Positions 6,113 to 12,969 of a stretch of 13,052 nucleotides of DNA are shown in pieces. The notes beneath the pieces were generated by a model. It was not told the DNA's origin, did not search any database, and saw only the letters and a list, made by a program, of their open reading frames with translations. Position numbers and translations under genes: made by a program. Origin of the DNA: a bacterium Ga0077546 (GTDB lineage Bacteria; Cyanobacteriota; Vampirovibrionia; Obscuribacterales; Obscuribacteraceae); the NCBI GenBank assembly GCA_001464165.1, contig LNEX01000220.1, forward strand, positions 1-13,052. The letters are read 5' to 3'. How positions within the stretch are numbered: the first letter of the stretch is position 1; every line of letters starts with the position of its first letter.

Positions 6113-8629
6113 TTAGATGAAACAGACCTTCAAAAGCGCTCCCTCTGGCTGGTAATGCTCCAGTTCAACTTGTACTGGTTCTACCTTCCAAATTTCTTTA
6201 CAGTATTCTCTAATTGATCTGTCAGAAGAGAATTTCCCCATGCGAGCAACATTCAGAATAGACATTCTTACCCAGTCACTTTGATCTAGGTATGCTTTTG
6301 CTGCCTTGTCTTGGCATTCAATATATGAGTTGAAATCAGCGAAGAGTAAGTAGTCGTCGTGATAGAGCAGATCATCAACTAGTGAGCGGAAGCGGTTTGG
6401 TTGATCTGGTGAGAAGTGACCGTTTTTAATTAGCTCAATCACTTCGCGCAGAGCTGGGTTCTTGTCGTAATATTCTTGTGGCCTGTACCCAGAGGCTTTC
6501 AGGTCGTGCACTTCGGAGGCTGTGAGACCGAAGAGGAAGAAGTTTTCTTCGCCAATGTCTTCAAGCATCTCGATGTTGGCACCATCTAGAGTGCCTATGG
6601 TGAGTGAGCCGTTTAAGGCAAACTTCATGTTTCCTGTGCCGGAAGCTTCTTTGCCAGCTGTCGAAATCTGCTCAGAGAGGTCAGCAGCTGGGTAGAGAAT
6701 TTGACCGAGAGTAACGTTGAAATCTGGTATGAAAGCTACTTTTATGCGGCCTGCTACATCTTTATCGTTGTTGACCACATCGGCTACAGCATTGACCAAC
6801 TTAATCACAAGTTTGGCATTGAAATAGCCAGGAGCCGCTTTGCCAGCAAATAAGAAGGTGCGCGGTGTGATCTTTATAGAAGGGTCTTTTTTGATTTGAT
6901 TATAGAGATGAATGATGTGCAAAACGTTCAAATGCTGCCGCTTATACTCGTGCATACGCTTGGCTTGAACATCAAAGAGTGAGTCTGGATCTATATCAGC
7001 CAGGCGCACTTTTTGATCACGTTTTACTTTTGCCCATTCTTTGCGGAAGGCTGTATCGTCGGCAAATGGTTCCAGTTTTTTTAGTTTGGTTAAATCGAGT
7101 AGCCATTCGTCGCCAATTTTGCTTGATATTAGAGCAGTCAGATCTGGATTGGCCAAGGCAATGAAGCGACGGGGTGTGATGCCATTGGTTTTGTTACTGA
7201 ATTTTTCAGGCCAAAGTTTGTAGAAGTCAGCTAGCACGTCTTGTTTAAGTAATTCTGTGTGCAGCGCTGCTACGCCATTAATGGCGTGACTACCAACACA
7301 TGCTAAATTAGCCATTCTGACGAAATGAGTGCCTGAATTGTCTATTAGCGATAGTCTTTGCACCATGCCTTCATCGTCAGGATATTGCAGGCGAATCTCA
7401 TCGAGGAAACGGCGGTTGATTTCATAAATTATACTGAGGTGGCGTGGTAATACTGCCGCAAACAATGGCACTGGCCATTTTTCTAAAGCTTCTGGTAGTA
7501 GTGTGTGGTTTGTATAGGCGAAGGTTTTGGTGACGATCGACCAAGCTTGGTCCCATTCCATTTGATGCTCATCCATCAAAATGCGCATCAACTCTGGTAC
7601 GGCTATAGAAGGGTGTGTGTCGTTCAGTTGAAACGCAAACTTTTCGTGGAATTGTTCAATAGTGCTGCCTGAAACTTTGAGAATGCGCACGCAGTCTTGC
7701 AGCGAGCAAGCAACAAAGAAATACTGTTGTTCTAATCTTAGGCGCTTGCCTTGAGCAATGTTGTCGTTGGGGTAAAGAACTTTAGATACATTCTCTGAAA
7801 AAACTTTATCGTTGACAGCGCCAAGGTAGTCGCCAGCATTGAAAGCTTGAAAATCGAAAGACTCTTTTGCTTCTGCTTTCCATAGACGCAATGTGTTAGC
7901 TGTGTTTGTCTTGTACCCCGGTACTGGTGTGTCGTAGGGCACCCCACTGATGATGTGATCCGCTATCCAGTCAACGACGTTTTTGCCTTGGGCATCAACG
8001 TGTATTTCGCAGCGGCCGCCGATTTTTACTTCAACAGCCGATTCAGGTCGGGCGATTTCCCATGGGTTGCCGAGACGTAGCCACTTATCGGTTTTTTCTA
8101 CTTGCCAGCCGTCCACAATCTCTTGATCAAAGATACCAAATTCGTATCTAATTCCATAACCAATTGCTGGAATGCTCAGAGTGGCCAGTGAGTCAAGGTA
8201 ACAAGCAGCTAGTCTACCGAGGCCGCCGTTACCGAGTCCGGGTTCTTCTTCTTGGTCAATCATATCTTTTAGTAAGATGCCAGAGCGCTCAGCAGCTTCT
8301 TCAAATTGTTTGTCTAGACCCATGCTCAGAAGGTTATTGCCGAGCTGCGGTCCCATCAAGAATTCGGCGGACAGGTAGCAGACGATTCTGACTTTCTCTT
8401 TGAAGTAGGTCTCAACAGTGTTAATCCATCGATGCAGTAAACGATCGCGCACGGTATACGAGAGCGCCATATAAAGATCGTGCTTGGTTGCCAGTTCCGG
8501 AAAACGCCCTTGGGTATAGAAAAGATGGTCTGACATGGCCCGTCTTAGTGTTTCAATAGAAGTACCGGTGCGATCGTCTTCCACCTGAATGGTGGTGCAT
8601 CCGGCATCATTTTGGTTAGTCTGAACCAT
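6113..8629 (-). CDS. glgP: Glycogen/maltodextrin phosphorylase
   Basis: The 838-residue cytoplasmic enzyme cleaves alpha-1,4-glucan with phosphate to glucose-1-phosphate, using pyridoxal phosphate. Numbering is from the ATG chosen here. The N-terminal half contains EPGLGNGGLGRLAACYLDSL (129-148), YGIRYEFGIF (158-167) and NDTHP (336-340). The C-terminal half contains the KRMHEYKRQ motif (557-565), YFNAKLV near 602-608, and EASGTGNMKFALNG with the cofactor lysine K669. The length matches the family (about 800-850), and I see no truncation. The open frame extends 14 codons upstream to a GTG, but ATG at 8629 has GAGGAAAG ending a few bases upstream, so I chose it. A gene for a secreted PDZ protein follows 15 nt downstream. 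No other glycogen gene is in the window. It is likely driven from the 337-bp region upstream. Confidence 0.97.
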   Translation of the reverse strand: MVQTNQNDAGCTTIQVEDDRTGTSIETLRRAMSDHLFYTQGRFPELATKHDLYMALSYTVRDRLLHRWINTVETYFKEKVRIVCYLSAEFLMGPQLGNNLLSMGLDKQFEEAAERSGILLKDMIDQEEEPGLGNGGLGRLAACYLDSLATLSIPAIGYGIRYEFGIFDQEIVDGWQVEKTDKWLRLGNPWEIARPESAVEVKIGGRCEIHVDAQGKNVVDWIADHIISGVPYDTPVPGYKTNTANTLRLWKAEAKESFDFQAFNAGDYLGAVNDKVFSENVSKVLYPNDNIAQGKRLRLEQQYFFVACSLQDCVRILKVSGSTIEQFHEKFAFQLNDTHPSIAVPELMRILMDEHQMEWDQAWSIVTKTFAYTNHTLLPEALEKWPVPLFAAVLPRHLSIIYEINRRFLDEIRLQYPDDEGMVQRLSLIDNSGTHFVRMANLACVGSHAINGVAALHTELLKQDVLADFYKLWPEKFSNKTNGITPRRFIALANPDLTALISSKIGDEWLLDLTKLKKLEPFADDTAFRKEWAKVKRDQKVRLADIDPDSLFDVQAKRMHEYKRQHLNVLHIIHLYNQIKKDPSIKITPRTFLFAGKAAPGYFNAKLVIKLVNAVADVVNNDKDVAGRIKVAFIPDFNVTLGQILYPAADLSEQISTAGKEASGTGNMKFALNGSLTIGTLDGANIEMLEDIGEENFFLFGLTASEVHDLKASGYRPQEYYDKNPALREVIELIKNGHFSPDQPNRFRSLVDDLLYHDDYLLFADFNSYIECQDKAAKAYLDQSDWVRMSILNVARMGKFSSDRSIREYCKEIWKVEPVQVELEHYQPEGALLKVCFI

Positions 8630-8822
8630 CGATCTTTCCTCAGCTGGTTTAGTATGGCTATTTTTAGTCACTTATTTTGGGCCTTGCCGAATTCGACATA
8701 ATTTTTGTGGTTGATCAAACGACCTAGCAATTTCGGACTTACCTGCGCGGAGGTTTCTTTCAACCTAAGCGTGGCCAATCGAGGTAGCCATGGTGAAATC
8801 TACTACAGCAGCGCTGAGCTAG

Positions 8823-8854
8823 ATAATTTGTCTTAATATGATAGGCCAAATTAT
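8823..8854. repeat. 8-bp inverted repeat overlapping the candidate -10 box
   Basis: ATAATTTG (8823-8830) and its exact complement CAAATTAT (8847-8854) are separated by 16 bp. The right arm overlaps the candidate glgP -10 box, the usual place for a repressor operator. The region is AT-rich, so chance is not excluded. Confidence 0.4.
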
Positions 8855-8855
8855 A
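8850..8855 (-). promoter_or_regulatory. Candidate glgP -10 box
   Basis: On the minus strand this is a perfect TATAAT within CCTATATAAT. No good TTGACA-like -35 box lies 16-18 nt upstream, which would fit a promoter that needs an activator. If used, transcription starts near 8843 and leaves a leader of about 210 nt before glgP. Confidence 0.35.
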
Positions 8856-8893
8856 TAGGTCCTGACACTCTCTTGATCGCTATTCGCGCAGCG

Positions 8894-8910
8894 TGTGAAT
8901 TAATTCGACA
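8894..8910. promoter_or_regulatory. CRP/FNR-like near-palindrome upstream of glgP
   Basis: TGTGAATTAATTCGACA has TGTGA, a 6-nt spacer, and an imperfect TC(G)ACA half with one extra base. Around it, GAATTAATTC (8897-8906) is a perfect 10-bp palindrome. Its centre is about 59 bp upstream of the start site inferred from the TATAAT box, close to where class I activators of the CRP family bind. No regulator gene is in the window. Confidence 0.22.
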
Positions 8911-8966
8911 GCTAGGGCCAGTGTTGCCAAGGGGGTTTGTTCGCAGCAGCAGGGCTAGAAGACTGT

Positions 8967-10076
8967 TTAGAAAAGTGCCTGAACAAACATCGCTGCGTCA
9001 AAATCTCGCAAATCTTCCATTTTTTCCCCTAGGCCAATGAGCTTTACCGGTATCTTCAACTCTTTAGCAATGGCGAAGACAACGCCACCTTTGGCGGTGC
9101 CATCTAGTTTGGTTAAAATAACTCCTGTTAGACCGCAAACTTCGGAGAATACCTTAGCCTGTTGTAACCCGTTTTGTCCGGTTGAAGCATCAAGTACTAA
9201 AAGTGACTCGACATTCATTCCTTCGGCATTTTTCTCAACGACTGAACGAATTTTTTTCAACTCCGCCATCAAGTTCGTTTTGTTGTGCAGTCGACCAGCA
9301 GTATCAACCAGAACCACATCATAGTGATCGGCCCGGGCTTTCTGAAGTGCTTGATAGACAACAGCACCAGGGTCAGCGCCATCGGCTAGTCTGACAATGT
9401 CTACACCTGCTCTCTGCGACCATATTTCTAGCTGTGATTCTGCGGCCGCCCTAAATGTATCGCCAGCTGCTAGTAAAACTTTCTTTCCTTCGCTTTTGAA
9501 ACGAAACGCAAGCTTGCCTATACTGGTGGTTTTACCCACACCGTTGACGCCGACTATCAAGTATATATTGGGAATGTCCGCCTTAAAGCTTAGACCAGCT
9601 TGAGATGTCTGATTAAGCAGGCTGCTGAATTCTTTCTGCAAGAAGATATCAACGTTTTCGCTAGTCCAATTTTTGCCGCGGGATTCTCTGCGCAAGCTTT
9701 GTACAAGCGGTTCAACTGTAGCCAAGCCGAGGTCGGCCTTGATTAGTCGTTCTTCTAGGCTTTCGATATAGTCTTCGTCAACTGCACGGTGGCTTTTTGT
9801 TGGAATATCTCTTTGAATATCTGCCGGAGTCTCTATCGGATGAGCTTGAGCAGCTGTTTCTGTAGCTTGCGTTTGTGGCTGTAGGCTGGCTTTTCCGAAG
9901 TCTGTTTGAGGGATTGCTTCAGTTGTGGTAGCAACAGTCGAAATTTGACTGGGTTCGACAGAATCTTTCCCATCGAGAGCTTCTTCGCTAACTTGCTCTT
10001 TGGTTTTTGCCAGTACAGATTTGAGTTTGTTCAGGGTTGTGCCCCAAAAGCCTTTGCGTTGGCTATCTTCACTCAT
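8967..10076 (-). CDS. ftsY: Signal recognition particle receptor FtsY
   Basis: The 369-residue SRP GTPase docks ribosome-SRP complexes at the inner membrane. Numbering is from the ATG at 10076. An amphipathic segment at about 8-32 (FWGTTLNKLKSVLAKTKEQ) matches the membrane-binding helix in front of the N domain. A linker of about 65 residues rich in Thr, Gln, Ala, Glu and Pro follows. The N domain starts near DEDYIESLEERL at 100. The G domain has the P loop GVNGVGKT (176-183), GDTFRAAA (205-212), DTAGR (258-262), TKLDGTAKGG (322-331) and the GLGEKMEDLRDFD end typical of FtsY. The open frame extends to a TTG at 10106, but that has no ribosome binding site, whereas ATG 10076 has AAAGG 10 nt upstream. 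It lies 52 nt behind nusB in the same direction, an order I recall from cyanobacteria. Confidence 0.97.
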   Translation of the reverse strand: MSEDSQRKGFWGTTLNKLKSVLAKTKEQVSEEALDGKDSVEPSQISTVATTTEAIPQTDFGKASLQPQTQATETAAQAHPIETPADIQRDIPTKSHRAVDEDYIESLEERLIKADLGLATVEPLVQSLRRESRGKNWTSENVDIFLQKEFSSLLNQTSQAGLSFKADIPNIYLIVGVNGVGKTTSIGKLAFRFKSEGKKVLLAAGDTFRAAAESQLEIWSQRAGVDIVRLADGADPGAVVYQALQKARADHYDVVLVDTAGRLHNKTNLMAELKKIRSVVEKNAEGMNVESLLVLDASTGQNGLQQAKVFSEVCGLTGVILTKLDGTAKGGVVFAIAKELKIPVKLIGLGEKMEDLRDFDAAMFVQALF

Positions 10077-10128
10077 GCTCGTTCTGCCTTTCTCTTGGGG
10101 TGACAAAAATACTGAACTATTGCTTTAT

Positions 10129-10899
10129 CTAATCGGCAGGGTCTTCACTGCCGATTGATCTGTCGGCATAGGCACGCCTTCTCGCTGAACGTCTTACTGC
10201 TTCGGCTTCTTCTGCTAAGTCTGCAAGTACTCCGTTGATAAACTTTGCTGCTTTTTCATCAGCAAATCGGTGTGATAGTTCAACCGCTTCTGAAATTGCC
10301 ACGTTGACTGGAATGTCTGCCATATAGAAAGCCTCTGCGCAGGCGAGTCTTAGTATATCTCTGTCAATAGAAACCATGCGTTCCATGCGCCATTGGGTGC
10401 GGGCACGCTTGATGTATTCGTCAATGGTTTCTCTGTTTTCGATGTAAGTTTCCACTAGGCGGAAGACAAATTCTCTTACGTCATCTTTATAAGGGCGTTC
10501 GACCAAGAGTTCGCCAGCATGACCGCATTTCTTGCAATTGCTTTTGAACAGTGTGCTGCTGGCTGATAGAGCCATCTCCGGAATATCTAGGGCCTCTGAG
10601 ATCATGTTGATTGAAACCTCAAGGGTACTCAACTGCTCGCGAATCTGTCCGGTAGTCATTGGCACAGAGGTCAGCTCTGTGGTATTTGAGTTATCTATTT
10701 CAAGGCTGTCGAGTTGATTAGAGGCCTTGAGCACCATGGCATTAACATCTTGAAGATTCTGTTTGGCGTAGTCCACGAGCATGTGGATTGCTCTGTCTAC
10801 TAGCTCAGTGATCTCAACTTTAGCCAGCTTCTCCACGTTCTTCGGGAGCTGGGGCATTACTATAATTGCCAGTTCACGAGCTATTCGCCGTGCGCTCAT
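10129..10899 (-). CDS. nusB: Transcription antitermination factor NusB, long form
   Basis: NusB binds boxA RNA with NusE (S10) in rRNA antitermination. The protein is 256 residues, against about 140 in E. coli. The N-terminal helix SARRIARELA (2-11) and the C-terminal core (FVFRLVETYI at about 144-153, SIDRDILRLACAEAF 177-191, VNVAISEAVELSHRFADEKA 198-217, KFINGVLADL 219-228) are typical. Between them, about 35-135, is a large insertion like that of cyanobacterial NusB. It contains C122-K-K-C125-G-H127, a possible metal site. A basic tail (RRSARRRAYADR) ends the protein. I chose ATG at 10899 because GAGG lies 5 nt upstream and the family starts this way; the open frame 30 codons further upstream runs into a palindrome. 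It is divergent from rsmD and precedes ftsY. Confidence 0.92.
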   Translation of the reverse strand: MSARRIARELAIIVMPQLPKNVEKLAKVEITELVDRAIHMLVDYAKQNLQDVNAMVLKASNQLDSLEIDNSNTTELTSVPMTTGQIREQLSTLEVSINMISEALDIPEMALSASSTLFKSNCKKCGHAGELLVERPYKDDVREFVFRLVETYIENRETIDEYIKRARTQWRMERMVSIDRDILRLACAEAFYMADIPVNVAISEAVELSHRFADEKAAKFINGVLADLAEEAEAVRRSARRRAYADRSIGSEDPAD

Positions 10900-10937
10900 T
10901 TGGGCCTCACTTTTAAGGGTTCGATTAGAGAAGGCCA

Positions 10938-10961
10938 AATACTCTAGATTTTCTAAGTATT
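10938..10961. repeat. Inverted repeat in the nusB-rsmD divergent region
   Basis: AATACT-C-TAGA / TCTA-AGTATT forms a 10-bp stem with one bulged C and a TTT loop. It lies between two divergent genes, about 39 bp from the nusB start, so it may be an operator or part of a 5' leader. It has no T-run and is not a terminator. Confidence 0.55.
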
Positions 10962-10972
10962 CCGGGCCTTGG

Positions 10973-10996
10973 AGCCCACATGTTATCATGTGGGCT
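10973..10996. repeat. Perfect 10-bp inverted repeat before rsmD
   Basis: AGCCCACATG (10973-10982), loop TTAT, and CATGTGGGCT (10987-10996) are exact complements. The hairpin ends 4 bp before the rsmD ribosome binding site GAGG (11001-11004), so in RNA it could influence initiation; as DNA it could be an operator shared by the divergent genes. There is no T-run. Confidence 0.75.
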
Positions 10997-11011
10997 TAGC
11001 GAGGCAAACAT

Positions 11012-11581
11012 TTGAGAATTACTGGTGGTCAGTTGCGAGGCAGGTCTGTGGCTTGTCCTGACGGTCTAGACGTGCGTCCCACGTCTTCTAAAGTGCGGCA
11101 GGCTTTTTTTAACATTCTAGGCTCACGTGTAGATGGCGCTCTCTTCCTCGACTTGTTCGCTGGCTCCGGCCTGATGGGCTTCGAAGCCTTGAGTCGCGGG
11201 GCTCGTGGTGTAACGTTTGTTGAGGAAAATAAAGTACAAGCGACTAGTATCAAAAAATCGAGTGTGATTTTTAAGGTTCCGGCTGAAGCTGACGTGGTTA
11301 TAAGTGATGTAAGAAGAGTCTGGCCCCATATTGCTGTGACTGGAGCAAAGTACGACATTGTTTTTGCTGATCCACCTTATAAAAAGGGCTATGGCAAGCA
11401 AATTTTGTCTGGGTTGGTGGAATATAAGCTACTAGCTCCAGACAGCCTGGTAATAATCGAGCATAACCGAGACGATTCCATAGAAGTAGACAATCCCACT
11501 GAAGTACAAGATGCTAGCCTAGTCAAGGTCGATTACCGGGAATACGGCAAATCTGCCCTTAGCTTCTTCAGTTTTACCTAA
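11012..11581 (+). CDS. rsmD: 16S rRNA (guanine966-N2)-methyltransferase RsmD
   Basis: The 189-residue enzyme methylates G966 of 16S rRNA in the small subunit using S-adenosylmethionine. RsmD hallmarks are present in order: the N-terminal RITGGQLRGR (2-11), RPTSSKVRQAFFNIL (22-36), the SAM-binding DLFAGSG (47-53), EALSRGA (58-64) and the catalytic DPPY (120-123). Length is normal for the family (about 180-200). The start is TTG, with GAGG 7 nt upstream. The TAA stop overlaps the ATG of the next gene by one base (TAATG), which implies translational coupling. In many bacteria rsmD is followed by coaD; here the partner is a repeat protein instead. It is divergent from nusB across 112 bp. Confidence 0.96.
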   Translation: MRITGGQLRGRSVACPDGLDVRPTSSKVRQAFFNILGSRVDGALFLDLFAGSGLMGFEALSRGARGVTFVEENKVQATSIKKSSVIFKVPAEADVVISDVRRVWPHIAVTGAKYDIVFADPPYKKGYGKQILSGLVEYKLLAPDSLVIIEHNRDDSIEVDNPTEVQDASLVKVDYREYGKSALSFFSFT

Positions 11582-12948
11582 TGGTGCCAATGGACGACGG
11601 TTCACAAGAAGAAAAAAACAGTCTGGATGCAAAAGGCCAGGAAAGCAAGCGTTTGCGCCTTGCTAATGCCACAGCGACTCGGCTCGCTGCTGTAGCTTCT
11701 GAGCGTGCCGAAGCACGTGATAGTTCGATAATTGAAGCGACAGGCCACGTGCGTATCGGCGACCTCTTGATGTTCTCAGGTCTGGTTTCATCCGAGTTTA
11801 TTCAAACGGCCTTGCGTAACTTTGAAGAAAAAGGGCTACCGCTTGGCAAGGTGCTCACGCTTTCTGGTTATATAACTGAGGCCCAGTTGCGTTGCGCCCT
11901 TGATGTTCAGGCTTTGGTCAATGAGAGGCAGTTGCCCCTTGAATTGGCAGTGAAGGTGCTGACCCTGGCTTACAAAGACTCGCTTCCTCTGAACGAAGCC
12001 TTTGAACGCTCTGGTGTGGTGCAACCAGAAGATCACCTCAGCAATAAGCTTGGTCAGCTAGTGCTTGATGCCCAAGTGGTCGACTTACCTATTTTAGAGA
12101 ATGCTCTAGAGGTAAATCACCGCACCGGTCTGCCACTGGGTCATATTCTTTGTTATCGTTCTATCATTTCACAGCAGATACTTGAGACAGCTTTGCTGGG
12201 TCAACAGCTAATTAGACGTGGCTCTATTACTCGAGAACAGTGTGTCAAAGCAATAGCTCAGGCTAACCAACGTGAGAAAAACTTGGCAAAGCTGCCTTGC
12301 AATGTTGGCTTTAAAAAGTCGATGTTGCGAAATTCTCCCAGAATTGGGGAACTCTTGTTCGAAGCTGAATTGATTGGCGATTTAGAATTGCTTGAGTCGC
12401 TGCAGAAGTCGTTGGCTACTGGTCAGCCGTCCGGTCATTGTATGCATGAAGTCTTCGCCATCGATGCCCTATACATCACTGCCACCGTTGAGCTGCAAGA
12501 GATGATTGATAACGGTATGCTAACTACCGCGCTTGCTGTAGATACTTTTGTGCGAATGAAGGAATTTGGGTACAGCTTTCCTCGGGCCTTGGCTGAAGCT
12601 TCGGTTAGTCGCATTCTCCTAAATCCAACTAAAAAATTGCTAGAGCTGTTGAATGAGACGGGCTCTTATTCAATTGATATTGCTAGCCTTCCGCCTGAGA
12701 TTCTTGAACGCATACAAGTTCATTACAATCAATCAATTGAAGTTTGCCGTGCTTTGGTTGAGGCCAATATTGTCGATCAACATGCCATTTATTCAGGTCT
12801 AAGGCTAGTATATTTGCTCGAAGAAGAATTGTTGACTGAAGAGCAAGCATTGCTAGCTCTTGATATGGCTTGCACTGGTCCGCTAGCTGTCGATGAGGCT
12901 ATTTTTCGCCTTGGCTGGAAAAAGAGAACGCGGCTGCGCGAAGGCTAA
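11581..12948 (+). CDS. Tandem MshEN-like repeat protein without an ATPase domain
   Basis: This 455-residue protein has a charged N-terminal stretch (1-57), then repeats with an exact 98-residue period starting at R58, K156 and R254. Each unit begins with two 24-residue motifs joined by a 5-residue linker, the arrangement of the MshEN domain (consensus RLGx2LLx2GLLx4Lx3Lx2Q, twice). The pairs are R58-F81/P87-Q110, K156-N179/P185-Q208 and R254-S277/P283-Q306. A third helical part of about 45 residues completes each unit. A fourth, degenerate unit covers about 352-446; its last 34 residues align without gaps to those of unit 1. MshEN modules of GspE/PilB-type ATPases bind cyclic di-GMP. Here the last Gln of the first motif is lost in every unit, while that of the second motif is kept in units 1-3, so binding is uncertain. 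There is no Walker motif, membrane helix or signal peptide. It is coupled to rsmD. The name is descriptive; function is unknown. Confidence 0.88.
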   Translation: MVPMDDGSQEEKNSLDAKGQESKRLRLANATATRLAAVASERAEARDSSIIEATGHVRIGDLLMFSGLVSSEFIQTALRNFEEKGLPLGKVLTLSGYITEAQLRCALDVQALVNERQLPLELAVKVLTLAYKDSLPLNEAFERSGVVQPEDHLSNKLGQLVLDAQVVDLPILENALEVNHRTGLPLGHILCYRSIISQQILETALLGQQLIRRGSITREQCVKAIAQANQREKNLAKLPCNVGFKKSMLRNSPRIGELLFEAELIGDLELLESLQKSLATGQPSGHCMHEVFAIDALYITATVELQEMIDNGMLTTALAVDTFVRMKEFGYSFPRALAEASVSRILLNPTKKLLELLNETGSYSIDIASLPPEILERIQVHYNQSIEVCRALVEANIVDQHAIYSGLRLVYLLEEELLTEEQALLALDMACTGPLAVDEAIFRLGWKKRTRLREG

Positions 12949-12969
12949 TCGGCAATGACATCAAGCTCT

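Larger units (their letters stand above)
8630..8966 (-). promoter_or_regulatory. Gene-free control region upstream of glgP
   Basis: This 337-bp stretch lies between the ftsY stop and the glgP ATG and holds no convincing gene on either strand. It contains the glgP ribosome binding site (GAGGAAAG, 8634-8641), a candidate -10 box, an 8-bp inverted repeat over that box, a CRP-like near-palindrome, and short complementary ACCT/AGGT segments at 8741-8766 that could pair in two exclusive ways in the leader. I see no clear terminator hairpin with a T-run after ftsY. Confidence 0.5.

Noticed and set aside
8630..8671. Upstream extension of glgP to a GTG at 8671
   Set aside because: The segment contains the strong GAGGAAAG ribosome binding site for ATG 8629, and the added 14 residues are not typical of the family.
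8760..8786. Eight-codon leader peptide (ATG GCT ACC ... TAG, minus strand) before glgP
   Set aside because: It has no ribosome binding site and no codon bias suggesting attenuation; a frame this short occurs by chance.
10077..10106. Upstream extension of ftsY to a TTG at 10106
   Set aside because: No ribosome binding site precedes it, while the AAAGG before ATG 10076 lies inside this extension.
10900..10989. Upstream extension of nusB to an ATG at 10989
   Set aside because: The extra 30 residues have no ribosome binding site, start inside the palindrome, and are absent from the family; ATG 10899 has GAGG 5 nt upstream.
10973..10996. Hairpin as an intrinsic terminator
   Set aside because: It sits between divergent starts and has no T-run on either strand.
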